From positions 28,532-92,531 of the forward strand of contig JAUXMZ010000056.1 of the NCBI GenBank assembly GCA_030683105.1: a stretch of DNA of 64,000 nucleotides. Direction: 5' to 3'. Position 1 is the first letter of the stretch; every line of letters starts with the position of its first letter. A program made the position numbers and the translations under genes. This document shows positions 25,501 through 33,448 of this stretch, in pieces. The notes below the pieces were generated by a model. It saw nothing but the letters and a program-made list of their open reading frames with translations, was not told the DNA's origin and ran no database searches. The stretch is from Burkholderiales bacterium (GTDB taxonomy: Bacteria; Pseudomonadota; Gammaproteobacteria; Burkholderiales; SG8-41).

Positions 25501-26413
25501 CCTCGTACGACAGCCGAGCGTAGAGCGGCAGGATTTCAGTGCCCGGCGGATGGTGCTTGCGCAGCAGTTCCGCGGTATCGCGAATCTCGCGTTCGCCGGG
25601 CAAAAAAACCAGAATATCGCCGCCGGCGCGATCGCGCGCGAGTTCATCCGCCGCGTCGAGTATCGCCTGCTCCATGTCCTGTTCTTCCTTGTCCATCCCG
25701 AATGCTTTTCCTTTCCCCCGGTTAGGGGGAAGGGAAACCATTGTTTCCCCTCTCCCGTTTGCGGGAGAGGGGTCGGGGGAGAGGGCAGCAGCAAGCGGAC
25801 GGTAGCGCGTTTCCACCGCATAGGTGCGGCCCGAGACCTCGATGACCGGTGCACCGTTGAAATGTTGCGAGAAGCGTTCAGCATCAATGGTGGCCGAGGT
25901 CACGATCAGTTTCAGGTCGGGACGCCGCGGCAGGATGCGCTTCACATAACCGAGCAGGAAATCGATATTGAGGCTGCGTTCGTGCGCTTCGTCGATGATC
26001 AGCGTGTCGTACGCTTGCAGCAACCGGTCGCCCTGGGTTTCGGCAAGCAGAATGCCGTCGGTCATGAGCTTGATGTAGGTATGGGCCGACAGCTTGTCGG
26101 AAAACCGGACTTTGTAGCCCACGGCGTGGCCGAGCGGGGATTTCAATTCCTGCGCGATGCGCGCGGCGACGGTGCGCGCGGCAATGCGCCGCGGCTGGGT
26201 ATGGCCGATCAGGCCGGTGACGCCGCGTTTGAGCTCAAGGCAGATCTTGGGCAGCTGAGTGGTCTTGCCCGAGCCGGTCTCGCCGCAGACGATGACGACC
26301 TGGTTCGCCGTGATGGCGCGCGCTATCTCCTCGCGCCGGGCGACGACGGGCAGTTCTTCAGGATAAGTCGGCTGCGGCAGATTGCGCAGGCGCTGTTCGG
26401 GATCAATTTTCAA
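22595..26413 (-). CDS. hrpA: ATP-dependent RNA helicase HrpA
   Basis: 1272 residues, DEAH-box helicase. Motif I GETGSGKTTQ (near residue 43), Ia TQPRRIAA, motif II DEAHERSLN, motif III SATID, motif V ATNVAETSLT and motif VI QRAGRCGR are all present. They are followed by the HA2/OB region and the long HrpA-specific C-terminal domain. Residues about 208-240 are an insertion (LSPDPSPANGRGE, then PPNRGKGKAFG) encoded by a GC-rich repeat in frame. The start is TTG with no good ribosome site. The C terminus ends 18 bp from repeat copy b. Confidence 0.92.
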   Translation of the reverse strand: MKIDPEQRLRNLPQPTYPEELPVVARREEIARAITANQVVIVCGETGSGKTTQLPKICLELKRGVTGLIGHTQPRRIAARTVAARIAQELKSPLGHAVGYKVRFSDKLSAHTYIKLMTDGILLAETQGDRLLQAYDTLIIDEAHERSLNIDFLLGYVKRILPRRPDLKLIVTSATIDAERFSQHFNGAPVIEVSGRTYAVETRYRPLAAALSPDPSPANGRGETMVSLPPNRGKGKAFGMDKEEQDMEQAILDAADELARDRAGGDILVFLPGEREIRDTAELLRKHHPPGTEILPLYARLSYEEQARVFKPGGSRRIVLATNVAETSLTVPGIHYVIDTGVARVNRYSWRNKVTQLQIEKISRASANQRAGRCGRVAAGVCIRLYAEEDYAARPEYTEPEILRSSLAAVILRMKSLKIGEIEDFPFIEPPTPRMIADGYQLLAELGAVDEKNQLTQVGWQLAKFPIDPRIARMIVAAKQENCLTEVLIIAAALTVQDPRERPYERAEAADRAHQAFQDERSDFLAYLKLWAFFEDAIKHKKSNRKLVELLHTNFLSHQRMREWRDIHGQLAAHTGELGMLANQTPASFEQIHRALLAGLLGNIGFKNEEGEYLGARAIKFAIFPGSVLRKAQPKWVMAAELAETARLYARCVAKIDPEWIEPVAQALVKKHYFDPHWEKERAMVVAFERVTLYGLTIVSKRRVHYGPIDPKGAREIFIRRALAAGDYETRAKYYEYNQQLIKDVQELEHKARRRDVLVDEQVIFEFYDALIPPDIYNGAAFEKWRREAESQNPKLLYLTRDYLMRHAASDITEAQFPETLAAGGAEFKLTYRFDPGHALDGVTATVPLALLNTLDAADFDWLVPGLIRDKITFAFKALPKTIRRNLVPVPEQVTVFLTECAKSDAGGGGRDPLVTTLAAFVQRAAGVPVAGEVLEAIAYPPHLCMNYRVTDDAGRELAGGRDLAALKTQLGQAAQLTFGKAEPGIERENIRSWDFGDLPQEIAFTRGGRKLTGYPALVDEGDSVAIRLFDVRQSAQAAMRTGVTRLMRLALTEQMKQLTKNLRGFEQAALQLRNVVGADALRDDLLAAITDRAFIGEDELPRTLKEYEAQLKRARTRLPAVSEAACRLFTAVAAEHHNVSLKLGVSGGVLARAAADIRAQLARLICKGFFSATPWEQLAHLPRYLKAMQLRLEKYPRDPDRDAKHAHSIAELWKRYEERLDKQRKAGAVDSRLEEFRWLLEELRVSLYAQELKTPIPVSYKRLDKLWNAMR
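25700..25792. repeat. GC-rich hairpin repeat inserted in frame within hrpA
   Basis: Contains CCCCTCTCCCG-TTTG-CGGGAGAGGGG followed by TCGGGGGAGAGGG. It matches the intergenic copy at about 31308-31362 over nearly 60 bp in the same orientation. It adds about 30 codons to hrpA without breaking the frame. Confidence 0.85.
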
Positions 26414-26426
26414 TTAAATACTTTTT

Positions 26427-26625
26427 AAAAGCATAGACACAGAGGACGCAGAGGACGCAGAGGACGCAGAGGAAAATCAAAAGACTGATCAAATTTCAAA
26501 AATAATATTACAGTCGTCTAATGGTTCCGCGTATATAAGAAAGGGTTTGTTGATATTGTTCTACTTCGTGTACCCGTCAAGCGGGTATTGAAAAGAATCC
26601 TCTGTGTCCTCTGTGTCTATGCTTT
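26427..26625. repeat. Paired 9-mer repeat array, copy c
   Basis: Left arm: AAAAGCATA, GACACAGAG, then GACGCAGAG units. Right arm 26598-26625: two CTCTGTGTC units and TATGCTTT. The 75-80 bp before the right end is nearly identical to copy a. It fills the 354-bp space between the divergent hrpA and phaC; the rest (26626-26767) should hold the phaC promoter, but no clear elements were found. Confidence 0.9.
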
Positions 26626-26767
26626 GGACTTATTTACGCCCTTATGAAATTTCGGGATATGAAGCAGGGCACTGGCAACGCGGCGGGATCGGGGTATCAT
26701 ATCTGTGAGCCACACCGCGTTGAGCAGCCCCGCCGCGGCTTGCAGGGCGCAATGATAGAGCCATCTC

Positions 26768-28510
26768 ATGAATAAGCCAACTCCAGACCCATCCGCCGCT
26801 GGATGGCAGGCCGGTTTCGAACAGTGGGCCGATCAGCTGGCCCGACTCAACCGGTCGGTAGACCCGTTTGGCATCGGTGCTTCGATGACCAAAGTCTCCC
26901 AGGGTTGGCTTACGCATCCCACGGAACTGGCGGTTGCGCTTGCCGATTTCACACGCGAACTCCAGAAAATGCAGTTGGACGAGTGGCAGGCTGCGGCCGG
27001 CCTGCAAAAGCGGCCGCACAGCGCTGCCGCTGCCGACGATGAACGCTTTACCGACCCGGCGTGGTCCGAGGTGCCGGCGCTCTCCATCATCAAACAGTAC
27101 TACCTGCTCTACACCCACTGGTCGCAGGAGGCGCTGTTCGAAACGCCAGGCGTGCCGCAAGAAGACAGACGCCGCGCTACGTTCTGGGCGCGCCAGTGGC
27201 TGAACGCCGTGGCGCCGACAAATTTTTTTCTGACCAATCCCGTCGCCATCCGCAAGTTCTGGGAGTCCGGCGGCCAGAGCCTCACCGCCGGCCTCAAGCT
27301 GTGGCTGGAAGATATGCGCGCAGGCGATGTGCGCATGGTCGATGCCTCGGCGTTCAAGGTCGGCCAGAATATCGCCACCACGCCGGGTTCGGTGGTCTAT
27401 CGCAACGAACTGATCGAACTCATCCAGTACGCACCGGCGACCGCCGAAGTGCATACGGTGCCGCTGGTCATCGTCCCGCCCTGGATCAACAAGTATTACA
27501 TCCTCGATCTCAACGAAAAGAAAAGCCTGCTGCGCTACCTGGTCAGCCAGGGCTACACGGTGTTCGTCGTCAGCTGGAAGAACCCCACCGCGCTTCAGTC
27601 GGACACCACTTTCGACGACTACCTGATGACCGGGTTGCGGCAGGCGATCGAGGTTGCGCGCGGCATCTGCGGCACGCCCCACGTGCACGCGGCGGGCTAC
27701 TGTATCGGCGGCACCGCGCTCGCGGCCATGATGGGGTGGTTCAATCGCGAGTTTCCCGACGCCGCGCAGGTTCCGGTGTCGCACTGGTCGCTGCTCACCA
27801 CCCTGGTCGATTTCTCGCGCCCCGGTGGCATAGAAGTATTCATCGACGAGAAAACCATAGACACGCTGGAAGAGATGATGGCGCATCAGGGTTATCTCGA
27901 CGGCAAGGACATGGGCCGCTCATTCCGCATGCTGCGTTCGAACAGCCTCATCTGGCATTATTTCGTGCATAACTATCTTTATGGCGAAACGCCGCCGCCA
28001 TTCGATGTGCTGTACTGGAACACCGACGTGACCCGCATGCCGCGTGCGATGCACAGCTTCTATCTGCGCGAGTTTTACCTCAACAACAAGCTCATCAAAA
28101 AGGATGCGCTGCAACTGGCCGGCCACCCCATCGATCTGGGCCGGATACGCCAGCCGCTTTATGCCGTGGGCTGCGAAGAAGACCACATCGCGCCGTGGAA
28201 AGCGGCGTTCAAGATCGCCGGCAGGATCAAGGCGCCGGTGCGCTATACGCTGTCGAGCTCGGGCCACATCCTGGGCATCATCAATCCGCCGGTCCAGCCG
28301 CCCAAGCGCAGCTACTGGAGCGGCGCGACCAGCTCGGCCCCTCCTGAGGAATGGCTCAAAGGCCAGCACCGGATAGAGGGCAGCTGGTGGGAAGATTGGT
28401 CAGCGTGGCTGGGCGGGCACTGCGGCGAGAAAGTCCCCGCGCGCACGCCCGGCAGCAGGGACTACCCTGTGCTGGGTCCCGCGCCCGGCAGTTATGTGCA
28501 CGAGATCTAG
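26768..28510 (+). CDS. phaC: Class I poly(R)-hydroxyalkanoate synthase
   Basis: 580 residues, normal for class I PhaC. The N-terminal domain is followed by an alpha/beta hydrolase core with the lipase-like box GYCIGGTALAA (catalytic Cys at about residue 314), the aspartate in VGCEEDHIAPW and the histidine in SSGHILGIINPP. It polymerises (R)-3-hydroxyacyl-CoA into storage granules. There is no phaA, phaB or phasin gene next to it. A weak ribosome site precedes the ATG. Confidence 0.95.
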   Translation: MNKPTPDPSAAGWQAGFEQWADQLARLNRSVDPFGIGASMTKVSQGWLTHPTELAVALADFTRELQKMQLDEWQAAAGLQKRPHSAAAADDERFTDPAWSEVPALSIIKQYYLLYTHWSQEALFETPGVPQEDRRRATFWARQWLNAVAPTNFFLTNPVAIRKFWESGGQSLTAGLKLWLEDMRAGDVRMVDASAFKVGQNIATTPGSVVYRNELIELIQYAPATAEVHTVPLVIVPPWINKYYILDLNEKKSLLRYLVSQGYTVFVVSWKNPTALQSDTTFDDYLMTGLRQAIEVARGICGTPHVHAAGYCIGGTALAAMMGWFNREFPDAAQVPVSHWSLLTTLVDFSRPGGIEVFIDEKTIDTLEEMMAHQGYLDGKDMGRSFRMLRSNSLIWHYFVHNYLYGETPPPFDVLYWNTDVTRMPRAMHSFYLREFYLNNKLIKKDALQLAGHPIDLGRIRQPLYAVGCEEDHIAPWKAAFKIAGRIKAPVRYTLSSSGHILGIINPPVQPPKRSYWSGATSSAPPEEWLKGQHRIEGSWWEDWSAWLGGHCGEKVPARTPGSRDYPVLGPAPGSYVHEI

Positions 28511-28513
28511 ACC

Positions 28514-28695
28514 AAAAAAACATCGACACAGAGGACACAGAGGACACAGAGGAATTCAAATACAATAACAATAAAGATGTTATCAAGATGGCAAGCGGCA
28601 AGGTCTCAAATTTTTCTTGTTTTATTTTGCCTAATACTAAATGTATTTTCTTTGCTTTTCCTCTGTGTCCTCTGTGTCCTCTGTGTCTAAGCTTT
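28514..28695. repeat. Paired 9-mer repeat array, copy d
   Basis: Left arm 28514-28553 with three GACACAGAG units after an A run; right arm 28659-28695 with three CTCTGTGTC units then TAAGCTTT. It begins 4 bp after the phaC stop. The inner 100 bp is AT-rich and unrelated to copies a and c. It could act as a bidirectional terminator between convergent genes. Confidence 0.9.
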
Positions 28696-28728
28696 ATTAA
28701 GATTTTACTTGGCGGTCAAGCTAAACCG

Positions 28729-29358
28729 TCAGACTTTGACATCAGGGTTCAGGCTGTAGACGCCGGTCAGCTTCGCCTGGCCGAGCACATGGCCCTGGAT
28801 CGCGACGAGCACGTCTGCGCCCTTGAAGTTGCCGATCACCGGACAACTTTCCACATCGAGCGCGTAGAGCGTAAACACGTAATGATGCGGGATGGTGTCG
28901 TTCCACGGCGGGCAAGGGCCGTCGTAACCGAAATAGTCTCCGGACATGTCCTTGTCGCCGCTGAACCATACACTGTAATCGTTGATGCCCTGGCGCGTGC
29001 CGCGCGGCCCGGTGGGTCCGCCCTTGCCGCGCGTAGTGATGCCGTCTGAAAATTCACCGGCCTTGAGCGACCCGGATTTAGGGTCAAGATCCACCAGCAA
29101 CCAGTGATAAAAATCTATCCGCGGCAATGACGCCGGAACGCTGCGCCCTTCCTGGTTGACGTCATCGGGCTTGGACGGCACATCAGGATCGTGACAGATC
29201 AGCGCCAGCGACAGGGTACCGTCCGGCAGATCGCTCCATGACAGGTCGGGATTGCGATTGCCGGAGAGCGTGACATGGTTTTGGGGATCGGGGGCGCAAA
29301 ACGCGAACTCCACCGGGATGGGCTGGTTGTCGCCGAAACTGCTGCTCGTCAGCTTCAT
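28729..29358 (-). CDS. YbhB/YbcL family PEBP-like protein
   Basis: 209 residues of the phosphatidylethanolamine-binding/RKIP fold. Family landmarks are LALICHDPDVP, FYHWLLVDL and YFGYDGPCPPWNDTIPHHY (about residues 140-158), then VFTLYALD. The bacterial role is unclear; relatives bind small anionic ligands. It is cytoplasmic, as no signal peptide is seen. A strong AGGAGG lies 7 nt before the ATG. Confidence 0.88.
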   Translation of the reverse strand: MKLTSSSFGDNQPIPVEFAFCAPDPQNHVTLSGNRNPDLSWSDLPDGTLSLALICHDPDVPSKPDDVNQEGRSVPASLPRIDFYHWLLVDLDPKSGSLKAGEFSDGITTRGKGGPTGPRGTRQGINDYSVWFSGDKDMSGDYFGYDGPCPPWNDTIPHHYVFTLYALDVESCPVIGNFKGADVLVAIQGHVLGQAKLTGVYSLNPDVKV

Positions 29359-29405
29359 GGTCGTCCTCCTGTGCTTGTGTTCCTGAAAATTATACAGTGC
29401 CGCGG

Positions 29406-30479
29406 CTATTTCGCGCTGCCCGGCTTATCCGCATCCGGCGCCAGTTTCAGCATCAGTTCGTCACGCTCCCGCTTCTCGATCCTCGCAAGCGCTATAACGG
29501 CATCGTAAAAACGCGGCAGGTCCCCGCCTTCGCGCGCCAGCAGCGCCTGGAACGCCGGCACCTTGCGGGTATAAATCGCCACCGAGGCCAGGTTGGCATT
29601 ATTAGGTTGCTGCGCAAACCATGGATCGTACCCTTTGAATCCGTCCCATGCGGTTTTGAGCTGCTGGTAATCGAGTGCCATGGCTGCGAAAAGCTGATTT
29701 TTGCGCTCGCGCATCAGTTCCACCTCCAGCCCGCTTGCATACAGCGCTTCGAGGCGCACCCGATAAGCCGCGACCAGCCGCACAAAACCGTCGCGATGCC
29801 GCCGCATGCGCTCATAGATCTCTTTATCCTTGGAGCTGCCGTGACGCGCTAACCAGCGGCCGACGCTCTCCTGTTCCACCGTGACGGCAAAAGACTCGTT
29901 GAACACGGAATCGTCGCGGACATAGACGACCTGGTGCGCGAGTTCATGAAAAATCAGCCGCGCGATGCCGGGATCGGGATACCGGATGAACGTGTTAAGC
30001 ACCGGATCGGCAAACCAGCCCAGCGTCGAATAGGCAGGAACCCCGCTGACGAAGACATCGTGGCCCGCGGCGTTCATCTGTGCTGCAAACTCATCAGCCT
30101 GCGCTTTGGAAAAGTAGCCGCGATAGCCGACGCAGCCGGCGACCGGGAAGCACCACTGCACTGGCTGCGTCGAGAATTCGGGCGTCGCGAACACGTTCCA
30201 TACCACGTACGGCCGCCCGAGATCGGCGTAGCGCAGGTAGCTCGTATTATCCGGCAGGCCCAGCTCGCGGCTTGCGAACTCGCGTATGCGCAGCACCGCT
30301 GCGAGCTTCTCCCTGAGCGCTTCCGGTGTCGCCGGATCGGCAATGATCCCGTCTATTGGACGCTCGCGTTGCCAGACGCCGATCTGCCCGGTTACCGACT
30401 GCATGTAGTAAGCAACGTGAGTGCAGCCCGAGAGCGCCAGCAGCAGAATAATGGCAGGGATGCGCAGCACGATGAGCAT
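29406..30479 (-). CDS. Lipoprotein zinc aminopeptidase-like protein (COG4324 type)
   Basis: About 357 residues. A lipoprotein signal (IPAIILLLALSGC, lipobox LSGC) is followed by a domain with the zinc motif IFHELAHQVVY (HExxH, about residues 185-195) and the downstream glutamate in NESFAVTVEQE. This matches a group called predicted aminopeptidases; no substrate is known. The frame runs 18 bp further upstream into a tandem repeat, so the ATG at 30479 is chosen; it lacks a clear ribosome site. Confidence 0.8.
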   Translation of the reverse strand: MLIVLRIPAIILLLALSGCTHVAYYMQSVTGQIGVWQRERPIDGIIADPATPEALREKLAAVLRIREFASRELGLPDNTSYLRYADLGRPYVVWNVFATPEFSTQPVQWCFPVAGCVGYRGYFSKAQADEFAAQMNAAGHDVFVSGVPAYSTLGWFADPVLNTFIRYPDPGIARLIFHELAHQVVYVRDDSVFNESFAVTVEQESVGRWLARHGSSKDKEIYERMRRHRDGFVRLVAAYRVRLEALYASGLEVELMRERKNQLFAAMALDYQQLKTAWDGFKGYDPWFAQQPNNANLASVAIYTRKVPAFQALLAREGGDLPRFYDAVIALARIEKRERDELMLKLAPDADKPGSAK

Positions 30480-30522
30480 CGAGTGTTCAGTGTTCAATGT
30501 TCAATGTTCAATGTTCAGTGAA
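30480..30522. repeat. Short tandem repeat, TTCAATGTT units
   Basis: Five degenerate copies of a 9-bp unit (TTCAATGTT / TTCAGTGTT) directly upstream of the aminopeptidase start. Similar in design to, but different in sequence from, the GACACAGAG arrays. Confidence 0.8.
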
Positions 30523-30542
30523 TAGTAACCGGTTCTTGCCCC

Positions 30543-31193
30543 TCATCCCTCTTCCTTCATCCCTCTGGAAAACGCTCCGGTGCGCAGGAACGCGCAGAGC
30601 TGCCGCGCCACTTCCGCCGACACCAGCATGGAAGAATGACTGGCGCGGAGCACGATATGATCGCGTGCGCCCGGCACCCGGGTTTCCTCCACGGTGACCA
30701 CGCCATCATTGGGCCGCGGCAAGTCAGGTGCAATCAGCGAGCCGAGTCCTATGTTGGAACTGCCTGCGATCACCCCGATCTCGTATCGGGCGTAATCCGC
30801 TGCGCGGCCATGGTCCAGCCATTGCCGGATGCTGCATCCGAGTGCTTTGTGCCCGCCGGGCAGTTGTTCGAAGCGGCGCGCAGCAAAGCTGCCGGCGTAG
30901 GGCGGTCCGGCGAGCACGATGCGCCCGATATCCAGAGCCGCTGCGTTCTCAAGCAGGGTCAGAATCACGGGTCCGCCGAGACTGTGACCGACGAAGTGCA
31001 GGCGCCCGGCACCCTGCTCGATGCAAAAGCGCGAAAGGCGCTCGGCATTTTCTGCCAGCGACAGGTCCATCGAGGGATAGGAGTAGCTCAGCACATGGTA
31101 TCCGCAGCGCTCGATGCGGTGGCGCATCAGCGCCATGACGATGCCGTGCATCCACAGCCCATGCACCAGAATCACTTTTTCCTGTTTGCTCAT
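30543..31193 (-). CDS. Alpha/beta hydrolase (lipase/esterase-like)
   Basis: About 216 residues. The fold signature is VILVHGLWMHG (oxyanion HG) near the N terminus, the nucleophile elbow HFVGHSLGGPV (Ser at about residue 74), an aspartate in NDGVVTVEETR and the histidine in RASHSSMLVS near the end. It resembles small lipases or acyl hydrolases without a lid domain. The ATG at 31193 (MSKQEKVIL) is chosen over an upstream in-frame codon because the conserved strand starts there. Confidence 0.82.
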   Translation of the reverse strand: MSKQEKVILVHGLWMHGIVMALMRHRIERCGYHVLSYSYPSMDLSLAENAERLSRFCIEQGAGRLHFVGHSLGGPVILTLLENAAALDIGRIVLAGPPYAGSFAARRFEQLPGGHKALGCSIRQWLDHGRAADYARYEIGVIAGSSNIGLGSLIAPDLPRPNDGVVTVEETRVPGARDHIVLRASHSSMLVSAEVARQLCAFLRTGAFSRGMKEEG

Positions 31194-31249
31194 GAGGGTG
31201 ACTAAAAGCACATTTCAAAAACCCAAACTAATGAAACCGCCCGCCCCTC

Positions 31250-31365
31250 ATCCCTGACCCTTCCACCCCTCAAGGGGGTGCTATACCGAGTCCCCCAGTG
31301 GAGAAGGGAAACAAATGCCTCCCCTCTCCCGCTTGCGGGAGAGGGGTCGGGGGAGAGGGTTCGAA
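31250..31365. repeat. GC-rich hairpin repeat, intergenic copy
   Basis: CTCAAGGGGGTG and GAGAAGGGAAAC blocks precede CCCCTCTCCCG-CTTG-CGGGAGAGGGG and TCGGGGGAGAGGG. Same family and orientation as the copy inside hrpA. It occupies most of the 31194-31532 space; the remainder is AT-rich. Confidence 0.85.
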
Positions 31366-31477
31366 CGCCGATCGAGCTAACGTCAAAAGTTTTTACTGCA
31401 AATTAAGAATAATAACAATTAAAAACAATGCGCTATAGAATAGACTCGTGTGCTCGCAATTAGAAGGTTTAGATTTT

Positions 31478-31510
31478 TATCGGCGTGCATCGGCGTGCAT
31501 CGGCGGTTAA
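31478..31510. repeat. ATCGGCGTGC tandem repeat
   Basis: Three copies of a 10-bp unit (ATCGGCGTGC, last one ATCGGCGGTT). A related array in inverse orientation lies at 63221-63253. Confidence 0.8.
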
Positions 31511-31532
31511 TTTTTTGATTTTGTTACAGACT

Positions 31533-32174
31533 TTAGACGCTGCCGCTTTCAAAGTGCGTGACAGTGCCGCCCTGCAGATGGGATACATCTCCCCAGGTTT
31601 CGCAACGCCAGTGCCGGTTGCCATAATGAAACACATTCAGGCTCGCGTTGAGCAGCGGCACCGGCCGCGGCTCTCCGAGCGCAATGGCGTGCGCCTCGCG
31701 ATACGCAACATCCAGCACCAATCCGTGAGTCACCACCACTACCGTCGCGCCAAGGTGGCGTTCGGCAATCTCCTCAAGAACAGAGAGACAGCGATCGCGG
31801 AATTGTTGCGCGCTCTCGCCGCCAGGGATCACGTAGGCCGGATTGCGGCTTTTAAAGCAATCAAATTCGGCAGGAAAGCCGGACTCTATCTCGTCGCTGG
31901 TCAGGCCTTCGAATACGCCAAAATGACGCTCGCGCAAACGCGTATCGACGGCAATCTCGTGGCCCGTCACTGCGGCCACGCTGCGCGCGGTCTCATACGC
32001 ACGCCCGAGATCGCTGCTATAGAGCACGCTGAACGACAGGTCGGCGAGGCGCTGCCCGAGCCGGCGTGCCTGGTGCTTACCCGTGTCCGACAACGGGCTG
32101 TCCCGCTGGCCCTGCATGCGCCGCTCGCGATTCCACAGCGTCTCGCCGTGGCGTACAAGTATCAGCTGGGTCAA
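31533..32174 (-). CDS. Histidine phosphatase family protein (GpmB/CobC-like)
   Basis: 213 residues. The phosphatase signature LVRHGETLWNRERRMQG (His about residue 9, Arg 8) and the second histidine in VVVTHGLVLDV (about residue 150) are present, with RERHFGVFEGL between. Members dephosphorylate sugar phosphates, alpha-ribazole phosphate or similar; the substrate is open here because no cobalamin or glycolysis genes are adjacent. Confidence 0.88.
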   Translation of the reverse strand: MTQLILVRHGETLWNRERRMQGQRDSPLSDTGKHQARRLGQRLADLSFSVLYSSDLGRAYETARSVAAVTGHEIAVDTRLRERHFGVFEGLTSDEIESGFPAEFDCFKSRNPAYVIPGGESAQQFRDRCLSVLEEIAERHLGATVVVVTHGLVLDVAYREAHAIALGEPRPVPLLNASLNVFHYGNRHWRCETWGDVSHLQGGTVTHFESGSV

Positions 32175-32215
32175 TTTGCTTCCTTGTTAAATTTCAATGC
32201 AAAGCTCCTAAAATC

Positions 32216-32387
32216 AAAAGCGGTGACACAGAGGACACGGAGGAAAAACTAGAATGAATAAAGAACTTCACTAGCATGCACGCGCTGATATGGAATTCTT
32301 AGCCCATTCAGAACGCCGACAACTATTACTTGATCCTTATCTTCGTTCTTTCTCTGTGTCCTCTGTGTCCTCTGTGTCTATGCTTTT
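32216..32387. repeat. Paired 9-mer repeat array, copy e
   Basis: Left arm 32216-32246 (AAAAGCG, then GACACAGAG and GACACGGAG units); right arm 32351-32387 (three CTCTGTGTC units, TATGCTTTT). It lies between divergent genes, within a 344-bp space that otherwise shows no gene. Confidence 0.9.
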
Positions 32388-32518
32388 GTATTACCCTGAT
32401 TGTCCATGGCTTAATCACCCGCTTCCCTCAAAAGCGATATTGTAAGGTAAACGCCGGCTGCGGCATCACTCCCCTCGCTTCCGCTATACTCGACATTCCT
32501 ATCCATCCGGGTCAGGCA

Positions 32519-33256
32519 ATGCCCAGCACCGAAATTCTTGTGTTCGCGCCGCTGATCGTGCTTCTGGCCTATGTCACTTTCGGCATGGCGGGTTTCGGGT
32601 CGACGCTGGTTTCGATACCGCTGCTCGCGCACCTGTTTCCGCTGCAGGCCGTGCTGCCGATGGTGGCGGTACTCGATTGTGTGGGTTCGCTCAGCATGGG
32701 CCTGCGCCTGCGCGCCGACATAAATAAACGCGAATTTCTGCCGCTGCTGCCGTTCCTGCTGGCGGGCATGGTCGTCGGGGTCCTGCTGTTGCTGCGCCTG
32801 CCCGGTGAAGTGCTGATCGCCAGTCTGGGTGCATTCGCCTTGTTCTACGGCACGATGTATGCGCTCAATCGCGGGGCGCAACTCAAGATTGCGCGCTGGG
32901 CCACGGCGCCGATCGGACTGGTGGCGGGAACCTGTTCCTCGCTGTTCGGTGTCGGCGGGCCGATCTACGTGATGTATCTGGCGGGACGCGGCGCAACACC
33001 GGACCAGATCCGCGCCACGGTGCCGGTGATTTTCATATTCACCACCATAGGCCGCATTTCGCTGTATACCGCGGCGGGACTGTTTTCATGGCAAATACTG
33101 GGTTATGCAGCGGCCCTGCTGCCTGTGATGTTCTTCGGGCTTTATTTAGGGCACCGGCTGCATCTGAACCTGTCGCGCAACACCCTGATCCGGGTCATAG
33201 GCGGGCTGCTGATGGCGAGCGGCGTGTCGTTGCTGCTGCGGGCGTTACAGTCCTAG
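32519..33256 (+). CDS. TSUP/TauE-SafE family permease
   Basis: About 245 residues, seven to eight hydrophobic helices. The family motif FGMAGFGSTLVSIPLL in the first helix and its repeat GTCSSLFGVGGPIYVMYL in the second half are clear. TSUP proteins move sulfite, sulfoacetate or other organic anions. The frame is open from 32330 through the repeat, but the ATG at 32519 starts the first helix. Given the sulfur genes in the window, a sulfur oxyanion is a plausible substrate. Confidence 0.85.
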   Translation: MPSTEILVFAPLIVLLAYVTFGMAGFGSTLVSIPLLAHLFPLQAVLPMVAVLDCVGSLSMGLRLRADINKREFLPLLPFLLAGMVVGVLLLLRLPGEVLIASLGAFALFYGTMYALNRGAQLKIARWATAPIGLVAGTCSSLFGVGGPIYVMYLAGRGATPDQIRATVPVIFIFTTIGRISLYTAAGLFSWQILGYAAALLPVMFFGLYLGHRLHLNLSRNTLIRVIGGLLMASGVSLLLRALQS

Positions 33257-33271
33257 AACGAAATCTAAGTC

Positions 33272-33430
33272 AAAAGCGTAGACACGAAGGACACAAAGGA
33301 AAACCTTCAAGAATTAAAACCGAATAATATTGGGGAAGCCCATGATATTCAATATTCCGCAGGGGCAAAATATTAATGAAGATATTTGTCCTTCCTTCGT
33401 GTCCTTTGTGTCCTTCGTGTCATTGCTTTT
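33272..33430. repeat. Paired 9-mer repeat array, copy f (GACACGAAG variant)
   Basis: Left arm 33272-33301 (AAAAGCGTA, GACACGAAG, GACACAAAG); right arm 33391-33430 with CTTCGTGTC, CTTTGTGTC and CTTCGTGTC then ATTGCTTTT. Lies between convergent genes. Confidence 0.88.
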
Positions 33431-33448
33431 TCGTTCTTTTACTTTGAA

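Noticed and set aside
26642..27886. Minus-strand open frame of 414 codons opposite phaC
   Set aside because: Antisense to a full-length PhaC with intact catalytic residues; the translation has no family features.
31355..31375. T-loop-like GGTTCGAAC considered as part of a tRNA gene
   Set aside because: No acceptor, D or anticodon stem can be formed around it; it is the edge of the GC-rich repeat.
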